A DNA stretch of 64,000 nucleotides from Phascolarctos cinereus (GCF_002099425.1 NW_018344009.1:1422001-1486000); one strand, 5' to 3'; positions 50,646-61,585 are shown, numbered from the stretch's first letter. Notes: a model not told the origin generated them from the letters alone. Numbers and translations are program-made.

Positions 50646-51048
50646 TGGGGGGGAGGGGAGAGAATGGGAAGTGGTTAGTATTATAGTGGATTTCACATAG
50701 AATTTATGAGTGAATGAATCTTCTCTTTCAGTAGCTGGTCAGCCTCGAGCTGGCAAGTAAGGTTCCTAGGTTGACCCAGTCCCACAGAACCAGGGCTAAG
50801 TGCCAAGGCAAAAGGCAAATTCCCTCCCCTCACCCTTGCCTCACTGCACACATGTCCTCCTCCCCTGCCCTCTCCGGAAGGAACTGTCTGGTGTCCTGAA
50901 ACCTGTTTCCTTTCTGCAAATCAGGTGGTGTCGAGCCAAATGAGCTTTCCCCTCTTTTCCTGACCCCTCTCTAAGGCTTCCTGTGGCTGCCTGAGGCTGA
51001 CCGGGCAGGACACCAGCAAGCCAAGTCCCCAGACAGAGGTCCAACTCT
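50644..51048. other. Unannotated stretch
   Basis: Nothing recognised. Confidence 0.4.
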
Positions 51049-51049
51049 C

Positions 51050-51665
51050 CGTCAATCAATCAGACAATAATGAAGTATTTATTCAGTACTGGCCATGTGC
51101 CAGGCACGGTGCTAAGTGCTGAGGATACAAGATAAAGTAAAACAGTCCCTGACCTCAAGGGACTTACATTCTGGTGGTGGAAATAGCACAAACATATAAA
51201 AGTATATTCATAATATATACAGAGTGAATCCAAAGAATTTGGGGAGGGGTGCATAGTGATGGAGGGGCAAGGGGTGTCAGGAAAAGTTTCCTGTAGAAAG
51301 TGTGCTTGAGATGAGCCTTAAGGGAGCAGAGGATTAAAAGAGTGGGATATAAAGGAAGGAGAACACTCTAGACATGGGGGAAGAGCCAGTGCAAAGACAT
51401 AGAAATGCAATGCTCTGTGTGTAAAACAGCAGGAAGACCAGTTATGGCTGCATCACAAGTGCAAGGAGGGTAGTGATGAGGAAGAGGACTGGAAAGGTAG
51501 AAAAGGGCCAACTTACAAAGACTCAGACAGAAATCATATTTGATCCTAATGGCAATAGGGAGCCACTACAGTCTATCAGGGAGGGAGAACAGGGGGAGGA
51601 AGGGAGTGACTTGATGCAACCTGCACTTGAAGAAAATCAGTTTGGTGACTATGGAGAATGGTGGG
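51050..51665 (-). mobile_element. L2 LINE, antisense, 3' 600 bases
   Basis: gaagtatttattcagtactg, ggcacggtgctaagtgctga, gacctcaagggacttacatt, gaaaagtttcctgtagaaag, ttgatcctaatggcaatagg and gagccactacagtctatcag (reverse of an L2 LQWLPI-like block). Confidence 0.93.
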
Positions 51666-52099
51666 GAACATGTCTAAGGAACATGTTTTCCTTTCCATTT
51701 TCCAACCTCAAAACTTCAGGGCTGGCCCCTGGCAAGATCTCAAAGTCAATTAAATTTGTCTCCCTGACCTCCCAGACTTCCCATTGGTATTGTCCCCGGT
51801 CCAAGGACACAGTACCCCCAGTTCTCCAGACCCACTACCCCTTTCCTACTTATCAAAATCTGCTTTCGGTATCCTTGTGCTGTGCATATTTTTCTGAAAT
51901 AATTTCCCAATAGAGAGGGTAGGCCATGACGTAGGTTTGAGATTGTGGGCAGGGCCTAACTAGGGCAGGGCCAAGGATGGAGGTCAAGGGAGGCACAATG
52001 GGCACTTACTGAGAGCCTTGGAATGGGTTAAATGAGGGAAGCAGAAGAGGGACAGAGCCAGGGACAGAGCTTCTGGGCATCAGGACATGGATTGGGGAG
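51666..52099. other. Unannotated stretch
   Basis: Nothing recognised. Confidence 0.4.
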
Positions 52100-52300
52100 T
52101 TCTGTGCGGTCAGTTGGACTCATTGGTTAATGTTCATGTAACAGAAAAGAATATTGGATTTGAATCCTGGACCAGCCACTTACTTGCTTCATTGGCCAAG
52201 ACAATGGCTAAGCCTCAGCATCCTCATCTGTAGAATGGGGAGGGGGGAGAGAAAATAACCCCTAAGATCTCTTCCAACTTTGATACTCTATGATTCACTT
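52100..52300 (+). mobile_element. L3-tailed SINE
   Basis: gatttgaatcctggaccagc, gctaagcctcagcatcctca, ccctaagatctcttccaact, ttgatactctatgattcact. Confidence 0.85.
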
Positions 52301-52514
52301 TGATTCACTTAGGTACACATTGATTACACCATAAATGTAACTCTTCCTTTGCAAAATTCCTTGGTAGCTAGGATTTGAAAGGGAAGGGGGAGAGTGTGTA
52401 TTTGACTAAGGAAACATCCAGAGTGAATATTGGGGAACAAAAGGGAACAAGATTCAGTGAGTGTCAAGCCCAGGGCTGGTCAGACTTACTGGGGAACACA
52501 GGTTCCCTACCCCT

Positions 52515-52620
52515 GGTTTAGTCTAACTCTCCCATTTTACAGATGAGAAAACTGAGGCTCAGAGCAGTGAATTCACTTTCCCAAAGTCCCAAAGGTAGCA
52601 GGTAGTAGAATTTGGCCTTA
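52515..52620 (-). mobile_element. MIR/L3-tailed SINE fragment, antisense
   Basis: tagtctaactctcccatttt, acagatgagaaaactgaggc, ccaaaggtagcaggtagtag. Confidence 0.85.
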
Positions 52621-53350
52621 AACACCAAACTCCACCACCCTTTCCATCATACCTCACTACCTGAGAAGGCCTCCAAGAGCTTGAGAATCCTTCAGTTCCA
52701 TATAATTCCTTCTCAGGAAGTGGCTTCTCTCCTATTCTCCTTCAAGACCTTGTTCTGTGCCAAGGACTTTGTCTTCTTCCTGATGTGCCCTTCCTCCTTC
52801 TCCTCCCCTCCTCTCTGCCCTACTCTGACAGTCCCTTGCTCCACATAGGGGAGCAGGAGAAGATGAACTATTCACCCACAAAGGCCCCAGGAACCATGCA
52901 GAACCAAGGGTTTTCACAGACCGTGTACTCACTCCCCACCCACTCCAGGAGAGTGCTGGGCTTGCTGGAGAGAAGTGTAAATGATGGATGGCCTGCATGT
53001 CCTGTCCACAAGCCGCTCACCTCTGGCTATCTCTGGGCACTTCTTTGCCTGACTGCTCCATCCCTGCCTCCCCTAAGCTGCAGAGAGTATGGACCCCTTC
53101 GAGGAAGCTGGAGCTGGGAGGAAGGGTTGGAAAAGCTGCTGAGAAACCACACCAGAAAAAATTCATGCAAGGAAAGGCCTTCCAAGGGAAGCATCAGGCT
53201 TGTGCTCTGGGGACTGGCTGGTAATTACAGGTCCAAATTTCTAGTGCTCTGTTGGTCACTAACCAGTTGTGAAACTTCTCCTTCCTGTGATTCTAAGATA
53301 ACCTCTGGTTCCTCCCCTTCCCAATCTACTCTTCTCCTAAATCATCCCAA
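52621..53350. other. Unannotated stretch with a long open frame
   Basis: The longest open frame in the window (52785-53417, +, 210 codons) lies here. Its product has no family I recognise, is Ser/Leu/Pro-rich, and its last 25 codons are L2 sequence. A second frame overlaps it. I regard it as chance. Confidence 0.5.
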
Positions 53351-53354
53351 TCAA

Positions 53355-53735
53355 GCCATTAACCAACAAGCATTCATTAAGCTCCTACTATGTGTCAGGC
53401 ACTATGGTAGGTGCTGACAAAAATGAAACTGCCCTCAAGTAACTTACATTCTATTCTAAGAAGTAGTATGTTTTCCCAAGGAACACCAAGTGCAAACATC
53501 TAAGTACGTGCAAGAGAAATGCAAGGTAAGTCAGGGGTGCACTAGCATCTGAGGGGGTCAGAAAGGGCCTCATGTTGGACCTGAACTCTGAAGGAAACTA
53601 GGGATTAGAAGTGGATGGGAGGAGTGAGGGCATTCCAGGCCTGGGGAGCAGCCTCTGCAAAGGTGTAGTGTCAGGAAATGAAATGTTGGGTGTGAGAAAC
53701 AGCAAGAGGACCAGTTTGGATGGACATCTCATCCC
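53355..53735 (-). mobile_element. L2 LINE 3' end, antisense
   Basis: caagcattcattaagctcct, tactatgtgtcaggcactat, gccctcaagtaacttacatt, ggcattccaggcctggggag, agaaacagcaagaggaccag. Confidence 0.92.
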
Positions 53736-53749
53736 TATTCTAACATACT

Positions 53750-53940
53750 AAGGCTCTAAGACCAAGAGCTCTGACTCTGGCTAAGTCTGGTCCAACTCCT
53801 TTACTGAACGGAAGAAGAAAAGACAAAGCCCCAAGAGGGTAAACAAGTTGTATAAGGCTGACCCAATTGTAAAGTTGAGATTTGAACTCAGCTCCTGGGA
53901 CTTTAACTCTAGGACCTCTTTGACTGTGCTGTCCGTGAGT
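53750..53940 (-). mobile_element. L3-tailed/MIR-type SINE, antisense
   Basis: gctaagtctggtccaactcc, gattagaatttgaactcag-like block around 53880 (gagatttgaactcagctcct) and a decayed head. Confidence 0.6.
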
Positions 53941-53955
53941 TCATCTGTACTTTTT

Positions 53956-53970
53956 CAAAGTGATCATTGA
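53956..53970 (+). repeat. Target-site duplication, left copy
   Basis: caaagtgatcattga; caaagtgaccattga at 54131-54145 differs by one base. Confidence 0.93.
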
Positions 53971-54130
53971 GGGGCAGCTAGGTGGCACAGTGGATAGAGC
54001 ACTGGTCTTGAAGTCAGGAGGACCTGAGTTCAGATCCAGCCTCAAACCAAACACTTGACACTTACTAGCTGTGTGACCCTGGGCAAATCACTTAACCCTA
54101 ATTGCCTAAAAAAAAAAACAACAAACAAAC
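53971..54130 (+). mobile_element. Short tRNA SINE, full length
   Basis: ggggcagctaggtggcacag head, actagctgtgtgaccctggg, aattgcct and a mixed A/AAC tail; near-perfect 15-bp target-site duplication. Confidence 0.97.
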
Positions 54131-54145
54131 CAAAGTGACCATTGA
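54131..54145 (+). repeat. Target-site duplication, right copy
   Basis: caaagtgaccattga; pairs with 53956-53970. Confidence 0.93.
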
Positions 54146-54154
54146 ATCCTAGTA

Positions 54155-54330
54155 TCACTGATTTAGAGAAGGGATCTCCAAGGGCATCTATACTAAGCTC
54201 ATTTTATGGCCAAGGAAATTGAATGCCACTTAAGTAACTTGGCCAAGGTTATCCATGTAGTAGGTAGAAGCACCAGTATTTGAACTTTGGCCCTTTGCCT
54301 CCAAATCCAGTATTGTCTCCATTGGATCAT
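54155..54330 (-). mobile_element. L3-tailed SINE, antisense, decayed
   Basis: atttagagaagggatctcca, ttggccaaggttatccatgt, atttgaactttggccctttg. Confidence 0.7.
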
Positions 54331-54394
54331 CTGTCCTCCTGGGGAAGGAAGGTGATCAGTTATCCCCTTTATAGGTCCTCAGTGTTTCATACTT

Positions 54395-54600
54395 AGAATC
54401 ATAGCATTTTGGAGTTGAAGGAGACTGTAAGTATTATCTCATCCAACCTCCCATCAAATACAGGAATCCTATCAAAGGGTTTTCCCATGTATTTGTCACA
54501 ATAGCACCAAAATATAGGCAGGTCAGGGATTATTATCCCCATTTTACAGGTGAAACAGGTGATCCAATTCTCTTTTCACTATACCAAGTCAACTTAGAAA
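54395..54600 (-). mobile_element. CR1/L3 3' end then MIR-type SINE scrap, antisense
   Basis: agaatcatagcattttggag, ttgaaggagactgtaagtat, tctcatccaacctcccatca; then ttattatccccattttacag. Confidence 0.75.
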
Positions 54601-54819
54601 TATAAAGTTAGGTAGGACCCCTCTTTCTATCTAGATGGATTAATTGGCTGAGATCCAATCTAAGACTCCCCGATCTCTAATCACCCTCTGGTTGGTAGAT
54701 CTGTGAATTCTGTCTCAGGACATCCTTTCCTAGTGTCAGACTAGCAGTTACAGAAACCACTTATGCCCTTATTAGTTAGCAATACTTAGAGCTATTTAAA
54801 GCTTTACCCAGTGCATTTA
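54601..54819. other. Unannotated stretch
   Basis: Nothing recognised. Confidence 0.4.
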
Positions 54820-55640
54820 ATTCATTTCAACACAACAATGTTCATTAAATGCCTGTCATGTGCTGGTCAATGGGGAAGCAAATTTAAAAACCCAGCTCCT
54901 GTCTTCAAGGAGCTGGCATTCTATTGGAGGAAAAATTTATACTCAGATAAGCAAACGTGATTATTTGAAGAAAAAGAGAACTCTGACAACTAGGAAACCT
55001 CCAAAAGGGCCTCATATAAAAGGTGGTACCTGAGATAACCCTTGAAGAAGGGTAGGGAATCTAGGAGGCAAAGATGATGAGAGAGAGTATGTATTTGAGG
55101 CATGGGGGATGACCTCTGCAAAGACATATGCCTGGGGAACAACAATGATACCAATTTGGCTAGAAACAAAGGGCCTGAGGAAAAGCAAGGTTTAATCAAC
55201 CTGGAAAGAGGTTGGAACCATAGAGTGAAGAGCTTTAAATAAAGGAGTGTGTATTTAATCCTAGAGGAAACAGGGAACCAATGAAATTTCTTGAATAGAA
55301 GAGTGACATTGTCAGATTTGCACTTTAGGAATATCAGTCTGGCAGCAGCCCTCCGTGGATTGGATAGGGAGAGAGTTTAGATGCAAGGAGACCCTTCAAG
55401 AGGCTCTTACAATAGTCTAGAAATAAGGTAAGATGACTTGGTGGTTGACATGTGGACAGAGAAATGCAAGAGATATTGTGGAAGAAGAATCAAGACTTGG
55501 CAACAGATTACATGTGGCAGGTGAATGAGAAGGAAGAATGGAAATAACCCAAAGTTGCACAACTAAATGACTGGAAGAATGGTGGTGCCTTCATCTGAAA
55601 TAGGGAAGTTAGAGAGAAGGGTGTGTTTAAGGGGAAAGAT
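54820..55640 (-). mobile_element. L2 LINE, antisense, 3' 800 bases
   Basis: caatgttcattaaatgcctg, cttcaaggagctggcattct, catgggggatgacctctgca, caatgaaatttcttgaatag, tacaatagtctagaaataag (reverse of the DYCNSLL region), ggcaacagattacatgtggc, actggaagaatggtggtgcc. Confidence 0.95.
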
Positions 55641-55865
55641 AATGACTAAATCCTGACATGAGTAAGGGAAATGAGTCACTATGAATGAGCCTATGGTCCA
55701 GAAGGGACTGCCAGAAGGCACCTGCTGGATTTAATACACCCTTGCAGAAAGATTCCAAACCTTACCAGCTAATAGGATGTTCCCTTCCCACCTTCCCCTA
55801 GCCAGTGTCCCACTAAATAGAAGCAGCCCAGTAGCCATAGTGCAGAGGAGGCAGGACAAGGGAAC
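55641..55865. other. Unannotated stretch
   Basis: Nothing recognised. Confidence 0.4.
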
Positions 55866-55869
55866 GATT

Positions 55870-57476
55870 TGTTGTTTGTTGTTTTTGTAAATTCTTTTTT
55901 TAATTAATTTATTTTGATTTATCAACAATCATTTCCATAAGCTTTTAGTTTAAAATTTTTCTCCTCCTCTTTGCCCACCTCCCTCCCCAAGATGGTGTGT
56001 AATCTGATATAGGCTATACGTATACATTCCTATTAAATGTATTTTCACATTAATCATGTTGTAAGGAAGAATTAGAACCAATAGAAGGAACCACAAGAAA
56101 GAGAAAATAAAACAAAACAGAAGAAAAAAAGAGCAAATAGTATGCTTTGATCTGCATTCAAACTCCATAGTTCTTTTTTTTGGATGTGGATAGCATTTTC
56201 TATCATGAGACTTTTGGAGCTGTCTTAGATCCTTGCATTGCTAAGAAGGGCTAAGTCTATCAAAGTTAGTCATCATACAACATGGCTGTTATTGTGTATA
56301 ACGTTCTCCTGGTTCTGTTCACTTCACTCAGCATCAGTCCATACAAGTCTTTCCAGGTTTTTCTGAAGTCAGTCTGCTCATAATTTCTGATAGTACAATA
56401 TACCACAACTTGTCTAGCCATTCCCCAATTGATGGGCATCCCCTCAATGTCCAATTCTTTGCCGCCACAAAAAAAAACTGCTATAAATATTTTTGTACAT
56501 GTAGGTCCTTTTCCCATTTGTATGATCTCTTTGGGATACAGCTCTAGAAGTGCTATTGCTAGGTCAAAGGGTATGCACATTTTTATAGCCCTTTGGGCAC
56601 AGTCCCAAATTGCTCTCCAAAATGGTTGGATCATTTCACAACTCCACCAAAAATGCATTAGTGTTCCAATTTCCCCACATCTTCTCCAACATTTATCATT
56701 TTCTTGTTTTGTTGTCTTGGCCAATCTGATAGGTATGATGTGGTACCTCTGAGTTATTTTGATTTGCATTTCTCTAATCAATAGTGATTTAAAGCATTTT
56801 TTATATGACTATAGATGGCTTTAATGTCTTCATCTGAGAACTGCCTGTTCATATCCATTGACCATTTACCAATTGGGAAATGACTTGTATTCTTACAAAT
56901 TTGACTTAATTCTTTATATATTTTAGAAATGAGGCCCTTATCAGAGACACTGGCTGTAAAAATTCTTTCCCAGTTTTCTACTTCCCTCCTAATCTTGGTT
57001 GCATTGGCTTTGTTTGTGTAAAAACGTTTCAATTTAATGTAATCAAAATTATCCATTTTGCATTTTGTAATGTTCTCTACCTCCTGTTTGGTCATGAATT
57101 CTGCTGTCCATAACTCTGACAGGTATACTATTCCTTGCTCTCCCAGTTTGCTTATAGTGTCAGCCTTTATATTTAAATCATGAACCCATTTTATTTATTT
57201 TGGTATATGGTGTGAGATTTTGGTCTATGCCTAGTTTCTGCCATACTCTTTTCCAGTTTTCCCAGCAGTTTTTGTCAAATAGTGAGTTTTTATCCCAGAA
57301 GCTGTAGTCTTTGGGTTTATCAAATAGTAGATTACTATAGTCATTGACTACTGTGTCTTGAATAAGTAACCTATTCCACTGATCCACCACTCTATTTCTT
57401 AGTCAGTACCAAGTAGTTTTGATAATTGCTGCTTTCTAATACAATTTAAGATCTGGATTGGCTAGGTCACCCAGAA
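55870..57476 (-). mobile_element. L1, 5'-truncated, antisense, 1.6 kb
   Basis: The A-rich 3' end reads as T-rich at 55870-55920, then 3' UTR (agatggtgtgtaatctgata; catgagacttttggagctgt), then ORF2 C-terminus 56266 up to about 57390. 5' truncation near gattggctaggtcacc. No clear target-site duplication. More ORF2 remains here than in the other copies, but nothing of the RT catalytic core. Confidence 0.95.
56266..57390 (-). pseudogene. L1 ORF2 C-terminal remnant
   Basis: Three frames in order on the minus strand: DQWNRLLIQDTVVNDYSNLL (57390-57178); MTKQEVENITKCKMDNFDYI, SDKGLISKIYKELSQICKNT (57095-56778); and IREMQIKITQRYHIIPIRLA, GEIGTLMHFWWSCEMIQPFW, RKTWKDLYGLMLSEVNRTRR up to the stop at 56266. 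GTLMHFWWSCE is the Cys-rich block near the L1 ORF2p end (human GTLLHCWWDCK), with the first Cys lost. Two or more frameshifts separate the blocks. Confidence 0.92.
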
Positions 57477-57605
57477 GAATAATCTTAAAGCCAGGGACAA
57501 CCTGTCTGCTGCTAGGTATGTATTCATTCTTGCCTGATTTCTTCCCGGTTTTTGCCAATAAGACTCAATATTATTGAATTATTCCTCATTGATCTGACAC
57601 CCCAA
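57477..57605. other. Short unannotated gap
   Basis: Nothing recognised. Confidence 0.4.
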
Positions 57606-57945
57606 TTTTTTTGCCTCTCTGCCTTTGCCCATACTTTCTGTATGCCTAGGATGCCTCCAGTTCCCTTTTCTTACTCATCCTTTCTTACTCATCCTTTTAA
57701 ACCACATCCTCCAAGAAGCCTTTCCTGACCCCTCTAGGCAATGAGAACCTTCCCCCACCCCAACTTTGCACCTCTCTGATGTACTTATCTGTGTATGTGC
57801 TATATTCTCCTACTAGACTATAAGCTCCATGAGGGCATGACCATGTCTTTTTCTAAAATTTTGTGCCTTCCCCATTTCCTAGCAAGGAAGTCTGACCATA
57901 GAAGGTGCTTTATAAATGCTTGTTGATTGAATTGCTGCTTGGTTG
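57606..57945 (+). mobile_element. L2 LINE 3' end, sense
   Basis: accacatcctccaagaagcc, tttcctgacccctctaggca, ctactagactataagctcca, tgagggcatgaccatgtctt, tgctttataaatgcttgttg. The tandem cttactcatccttt near 57669 is a small duplication. Confidence 0.95.
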
Positions 57946-58260
57946 GATTCAGGAGGAAGGATTCAGGTGATTCAGGTGGCATGGGATTTGGCTAGGGCCT
58001 GGATTGAAAACCTGGCCCAGGATATTTTCCATGTCTTAAGCCTGGGGACCATTATTCTCTTTTCCTGTGAACCATCCCTTCCCTTACTCCCTAGTAAATG
58101 TCAAGCAAAGCATTTGCTGATTACTTAGATTTACATAAATGTGTCCCACGCCAATGGCTTGGGGGCACATGTACCGACAAACAAATTAACATTCACAGAG
58201 CTGGCTTTCTTTCTCTTCCTGAATAACAACCTTCTTGTCTGTTTATGCAAAGCCTGGGAG
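57946..58260. other. Unannotated stretch
   Basis: Nothing recognised. Confidence 0.4.
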
Positions 58261-58299
58261 ACCAAATAGTTCCTTCCAAGGCCCAGAATACACCAGGGC

Positions 58300-58432
58300 T
58301 CCTAACTATATACACCCTCACTGCCAATACTTTCCATACTCGAAACACTGCCAGTACTCCCCAGTACCCTCCATTCCCCACACTGCCACATAGTACCATT
58401 ACTCTAAACACTGCCAACACTGCCACAGAATT
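58300..58432 (+). repeat. Degenerate CACTGCCA minisatellite
   Basis: Variants of actgccaatact / cactgccagtactcc / cactgccacatagtacc / cactgccaacactgccac follow one another with spacing of about 11-26 bases. All read on the + strand. Confidence 0.75.
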
Positions 58433-58434
58433 AC

Positions 58435-59510
58435 AAAATTAAAGAATCAGATTTGGAAGGGACAACAGAGGCCATCAAATCCAAGCAATGCCTGAGAAAG
58501 AATCTCTATTATAGTGCATTGGACAAGGGGGAACCCATCCTTCACTCGAAGGTCTCTAACAAGGAGGATCCCGCTACCTCTTTCAGTAGTCCATTTTACT
58601 TTTGGATAGTTGTAATTGTTAGGAAGTTTTTTCCTTGCATTGAACTTAAATCTGTCTCTTCATAACTTGCTTCCATTACTCTTAGTTTTGCCTTTGGGAC
58701 CAAACAAACAAGACAAGTCAGATGTCTGTCTTGTATCATAATCTTTCAGAGCTTCTTATGTCTGCTAGGTTTTTTTTTCTTTTCCAGTCTACACATTCTT
58801 AACTCCTCTAACTAATCTTCAAATGCCCCTGCACCATCCTGGTCATCCTCTTCTGAGTGATGTCCAGTTTGCCAGTGTCTTTCCTAATGCAGAGCCTAAA
58901 ACTGAACACAATTCTATGGTCTGAAGACTAGTGGGACAATCATCTCCCTTATCCTGGTCATGATGCCTCTCACAGTACACCCTACATTAGTTTTTTGTTG
59001 GCTGCTATATTGCAGGGTTGACTCATAATGAGCCTGGAGTCCACTAAACCCCTGCTACCCATCAATAATTTTACAAACATGGCTGTCTAGCCATGCCTTG
59101 CCTAGTTGATACTTTGAAATCAAGTGTGAGACTTCACATTTATCCCTCTTAAAATTAATCTCCTTATTTTCAGATCATTTTTGTAACTTGTTTAGGTATC
59201 TTTGGATTCCCAATCTATCTTTCAATGTGTTAGCTATCCTTCCTAGAATTACATCATCTTAAAATCTGATAAGCATTCCATCCATACCTTTATCCAAGTC
59301 ATTGTTGAAAATGCTCACCAACATAGGGTCAAGTCCAGATCCTTGTGGCACTCCATTGGGGACCTCTTTCTAAATGACAAGAGATAATTAATAATTCTTC
59401 TTTAACTCTATCCATTCAATTTATTCCCACTCCACCTAACTCCTCTGCCATCTAGTCCACATCTTTTCATCTTGGACATCAGGAACAGTATGAAAGTTTG
59501 TCAAATGCTT
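58435..59510 (-). mobile_element. CR1/L3 LINE, antisense, 1.1 kb
   Basis: The longest CR1/L3 copy here. It starts at the reversed 3' end (aaagaatcagatttggaagg), then gttaggaagttttttccttg, ctgcaccatcctggtcatcc, tgatgtccagtttgccagtg, ttggctgctatattgcaggg, gcatccatacct-like segment near 59280 (reverse of the FADDTK region), gatccttgtggcactccatt (reverse of GVPQG-like block) and gtttgtcaaatgcttcac. Frames are broken throughout. Confidence 0.93.
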
Positions 59511-59635
59511 CACTATAAACTGGGGAATTATGTGTGCATGGGGTTCCTACTCCATACATTGCCAATACCCCACGACAGAATGGAAAATGGTCTATATCTG
59601 AGGTCAAAGGAGCTGATTTCCAATCCAAACCTTCT
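59511..59635. other. Short unannotated gap
   Basis: Nothing recognised. Confidence 0.4.
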
Positions 59636-59745
59636 CATTCTTACCTACATGGCCCTGAATGAGTCACTAACTCTCATCTGTAAAATGGAGATGCTGGAGT
59701 TGGTACGTCTAAAGTTCCTCCCACCTCCAAATCCTATCATCCTAC
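59636..59745 (+). mobile_element. L3-tailed SINE, decayed
   Basis: aatgagtcactaactctcat, ctgtaaaatggagatgctgg, cgtctaaagttcctcccacc. Confidence 0.65.
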
Positions 59746-59989
59746 TCCAGTCATTGCCAGTTCTCACCATATTTCCAATACTGTTCATTCTGCCGGTCAC
59801 TCCACCTCACCTCAGCCTCTTGGCCACAGGTGTTTCTTTCTCTTCCCTGATGTACTTGTGAGTCAGGGAACCTCATTGGGGAGTTCCTTTGGCCGATGAC
59901 AAAGGGATGAAGAACTGTGTATGAGTCTGGGCTTCCCTCCCTCCTTGCCATCTGACTCCACCAACCCTTCCCAGTACCCTATCAATACC
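59746..59989. other. Unannotated stretch
   Basis: Nothing recognised. Confidence 0.4.
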
Positions 59990-60180
59990 AAGCTTAATTT
60001 ACAGAGGCCATAAAGTTAATTAATGCTGTAGTTACAAAGCCATTACAATGTAATTATTGTTTAATTGGATTATAACTTATGTAATTTCCGACAAAGTGCT
60101 TATTGCTAATGTAATAAAGTAGAGGATATTTACAAAGTGATGAATTGGGGCATCAGCAACTGGACTGCATTGCTTGGGAA
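59990..60180. promoter_or_regulatory. Candidate conserved non-coding element, AT-rich
   Basis: Dense TAAT and SOX-like motifs in unique DNA: agcttaatttacagaggcca, aaagttaattaatgctgtag, caatgtaattattgtttaat, ttgctaatgtaataaagtag, and tacaaagccattacaatgta / cgacaaagtgcttattgcta (ACAAAG/ACAATG plus TTATTG). Flanked by GC-richer sequence on both sides. Inference: enhancer. Confidence 0.42.
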
Positions 60181-60544
60181 CCTAGGAGGTAATACTCTGT
60201 AGGGTTCTACCTAAAGCAAGGACACTGGCTCTGTCCAGGGTTCTGAACACTGTCCTAGGTGGGAGAGGCTGAACAGTGTGAGTCAAGGAGCTCCAGAGAC
60301 CAGAGAGACCTGCTTTAATGGTCATCTTCAATCTCTTAGAAACAGGCTTAGATGTCTGATGTGAGGCAGCCAGGGAAGGGAGGGAAGGCTGGGGAGTGTC
60401 TTTCCCACACTTGTTTCTATACCTGTCCCCGGTGTTAAGCATCACCCAGGACTCTGAAGTGTCTCTGGCCCACATTTTACCCATTGGTAGAGCCTTTCCC
60501 TGAAATAGAATTGCACTCTCCCAGGTTGGTCCTGAGATACTTTC
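60181..60544. other. Unannotated stretch
   Basis: Nothing recognised. Confidence 0.4.
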
Positions 60545-60610
60545 CAGTTAATCAACATGGACTCAATGCCTGCCATGTGCCCAAATCCGTGCCAGTCACT
60601 ACAAGGTGAT
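60545..60610 (-). mobile_element. L2 3' end scrap, antisense
   Basis: gttaatcaacatggactcaa and tgcctgccatgtgcccaaat. Confidence 0.6.
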
Positions 60611-60611
60611 A

Positions 60612-60800
60612 TAAAATCAGAATTTCAGATCTCGAGGAACCTCAGAGGCCAAAACCTCTAGTCCAAACCATACCTAAGCAGGAATCTCTTCTACCAGAAA
60701 TGTATCTGGCATCAATTTGAAGACCTCTTTTAGGAGGAAACCACTGCCTCTTGAAATCATCCATTCTACTTTTAGCAGATCTCTTTCTTCAGACCACTTA
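60612..60800 (-). mobile_element. CR1/L3 LINE 3' end, antisense
   Basis: cagaatttcagatctcgagg, aacctctagtccaaaccata, catcaatttgaagacctctt, ggaaaccactgcctcttgaa, catccattctacttttagca. Confidence 0.88.
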
Positions 60801-61125
60801 TACTTATAGAATACTAGGGGTGGGAGGGACTTTCCTTATAAGGAAAGATTGGTCACTCATAAAATCACAAGTAGAGAGCTGTAAGAGACCTTAAAGTTCA
60901 TTGGTATTGAACTCAACAAGAAGCAGATCCCTATTGGTGGTATATTGACTTAAAAGAAAAAGTCGCAAATTAACATTATCTATGTTGTATTGTATTTTTA
61001 TTTATTTTGTTAAGCATTTCCCGATTATGTTTCAATCTGATTCAGGCCCTACTAGGGACTGTTGGGAAGCTGCAAGACTGAAGATTGGTTATTTGATGCC
61101 ACTGCTCTAGGCCAACACCTTTTTA
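60801..61125. other. Stretch with unnamed AT-rich repeat-like sequence
   Basis: 60970-61100 (tatgttgtattgtattttta, gttaagcatttcccgattat, atctgattcaggccctacta) looks like an interspersed repeat I cannot name. Confidence 0.35.
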
Positions 61126-61129
61126 TACT

Positions 61130-61335
61130 GCAAAGGACTTGTAATCAGGAAGACTTGAATTTGAATCCTGCTTCAGACACTTATTGTGTGACCTTGGGCA
61201 AGTGTCCAGTGCCTCAATTTCCTTATATGTAAAGTGGGGTGATAATAGCAGCTCCCTCACAGCATTGTGAGGATCAAATTAATTCATACATAGAAAGGGT
61301 TTTACAAACACTTAAGCACTATTGTTGTTCAATGA
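61130..61335 (+). mobile_element. MIR-type SINE, near full length
   Basis: cttgtaatcaggaagacttg, tgaccttgggcaagtgtcca, gataatagcagctccctcac, gcattgtgaggatcaaatta. Confidence 0.9.
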
Positions 61336-61336
61336 T

Positions 61337-61435
61337 TTATCCAGGGCCACAAAGGTAGTAATTGGGTGAAGTGGAACTCAAATTCAGGTCTTCTGATTAT
61401 AAACTTAGCATTTTTTTCACTGCATCATCTTGCCC
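61337..61435 (-). mobile_element. MIR-type SINE fragment, antisense
   Basis: atccagggccacaaaggtag, actcaaattcaggtcttctg, cactgcatcatcttgcc. Confidence 0.8.
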
Positions 61436-61439
61436 CCCA

Positions 61440-61585
61440 CCCCAACTCTCCCATTTTGTAGATCAGGAAATTGAGACTCATGGAAATTAGGCAACTTACC
61501 CAAGGTCACAGAGCTAGCAAATGTCAGAGCTTGGACCTGAACCGAATTCTCCTGATTCCTAGCATCCTGATAGTTTCCTCTGTGC
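61440..61585 (-). mobile_element. L3-tailed/MIR-type SINE, antisense
   Basis: cccaactctcccattttgta, gatcaggaaattgagactca, acccaaggtcacagagctag. Confidence 0.85.

Noticed and set aside
51473-51913. 146-codon frame on +
   Set aside because: About half lies on the wrong strand of an antisense L2; chance frame.
52785-53417. Longest open frame, 210 codons on +
   Set aside because: No recognisable domain, low-complexity Ser/Leu/Pro content, an overlapping competitor frame, and its C-terminal ~25 codons are antisense L2 sequence.
58300-58432. CRISPR-like array
   Set aside because: Units are degenerate, spacing is irregular, and the context is a vertebrate genome.
61070-61130. Small RNA gene-like segment
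   Set aside because: No box motifs or stem pattern I could support.
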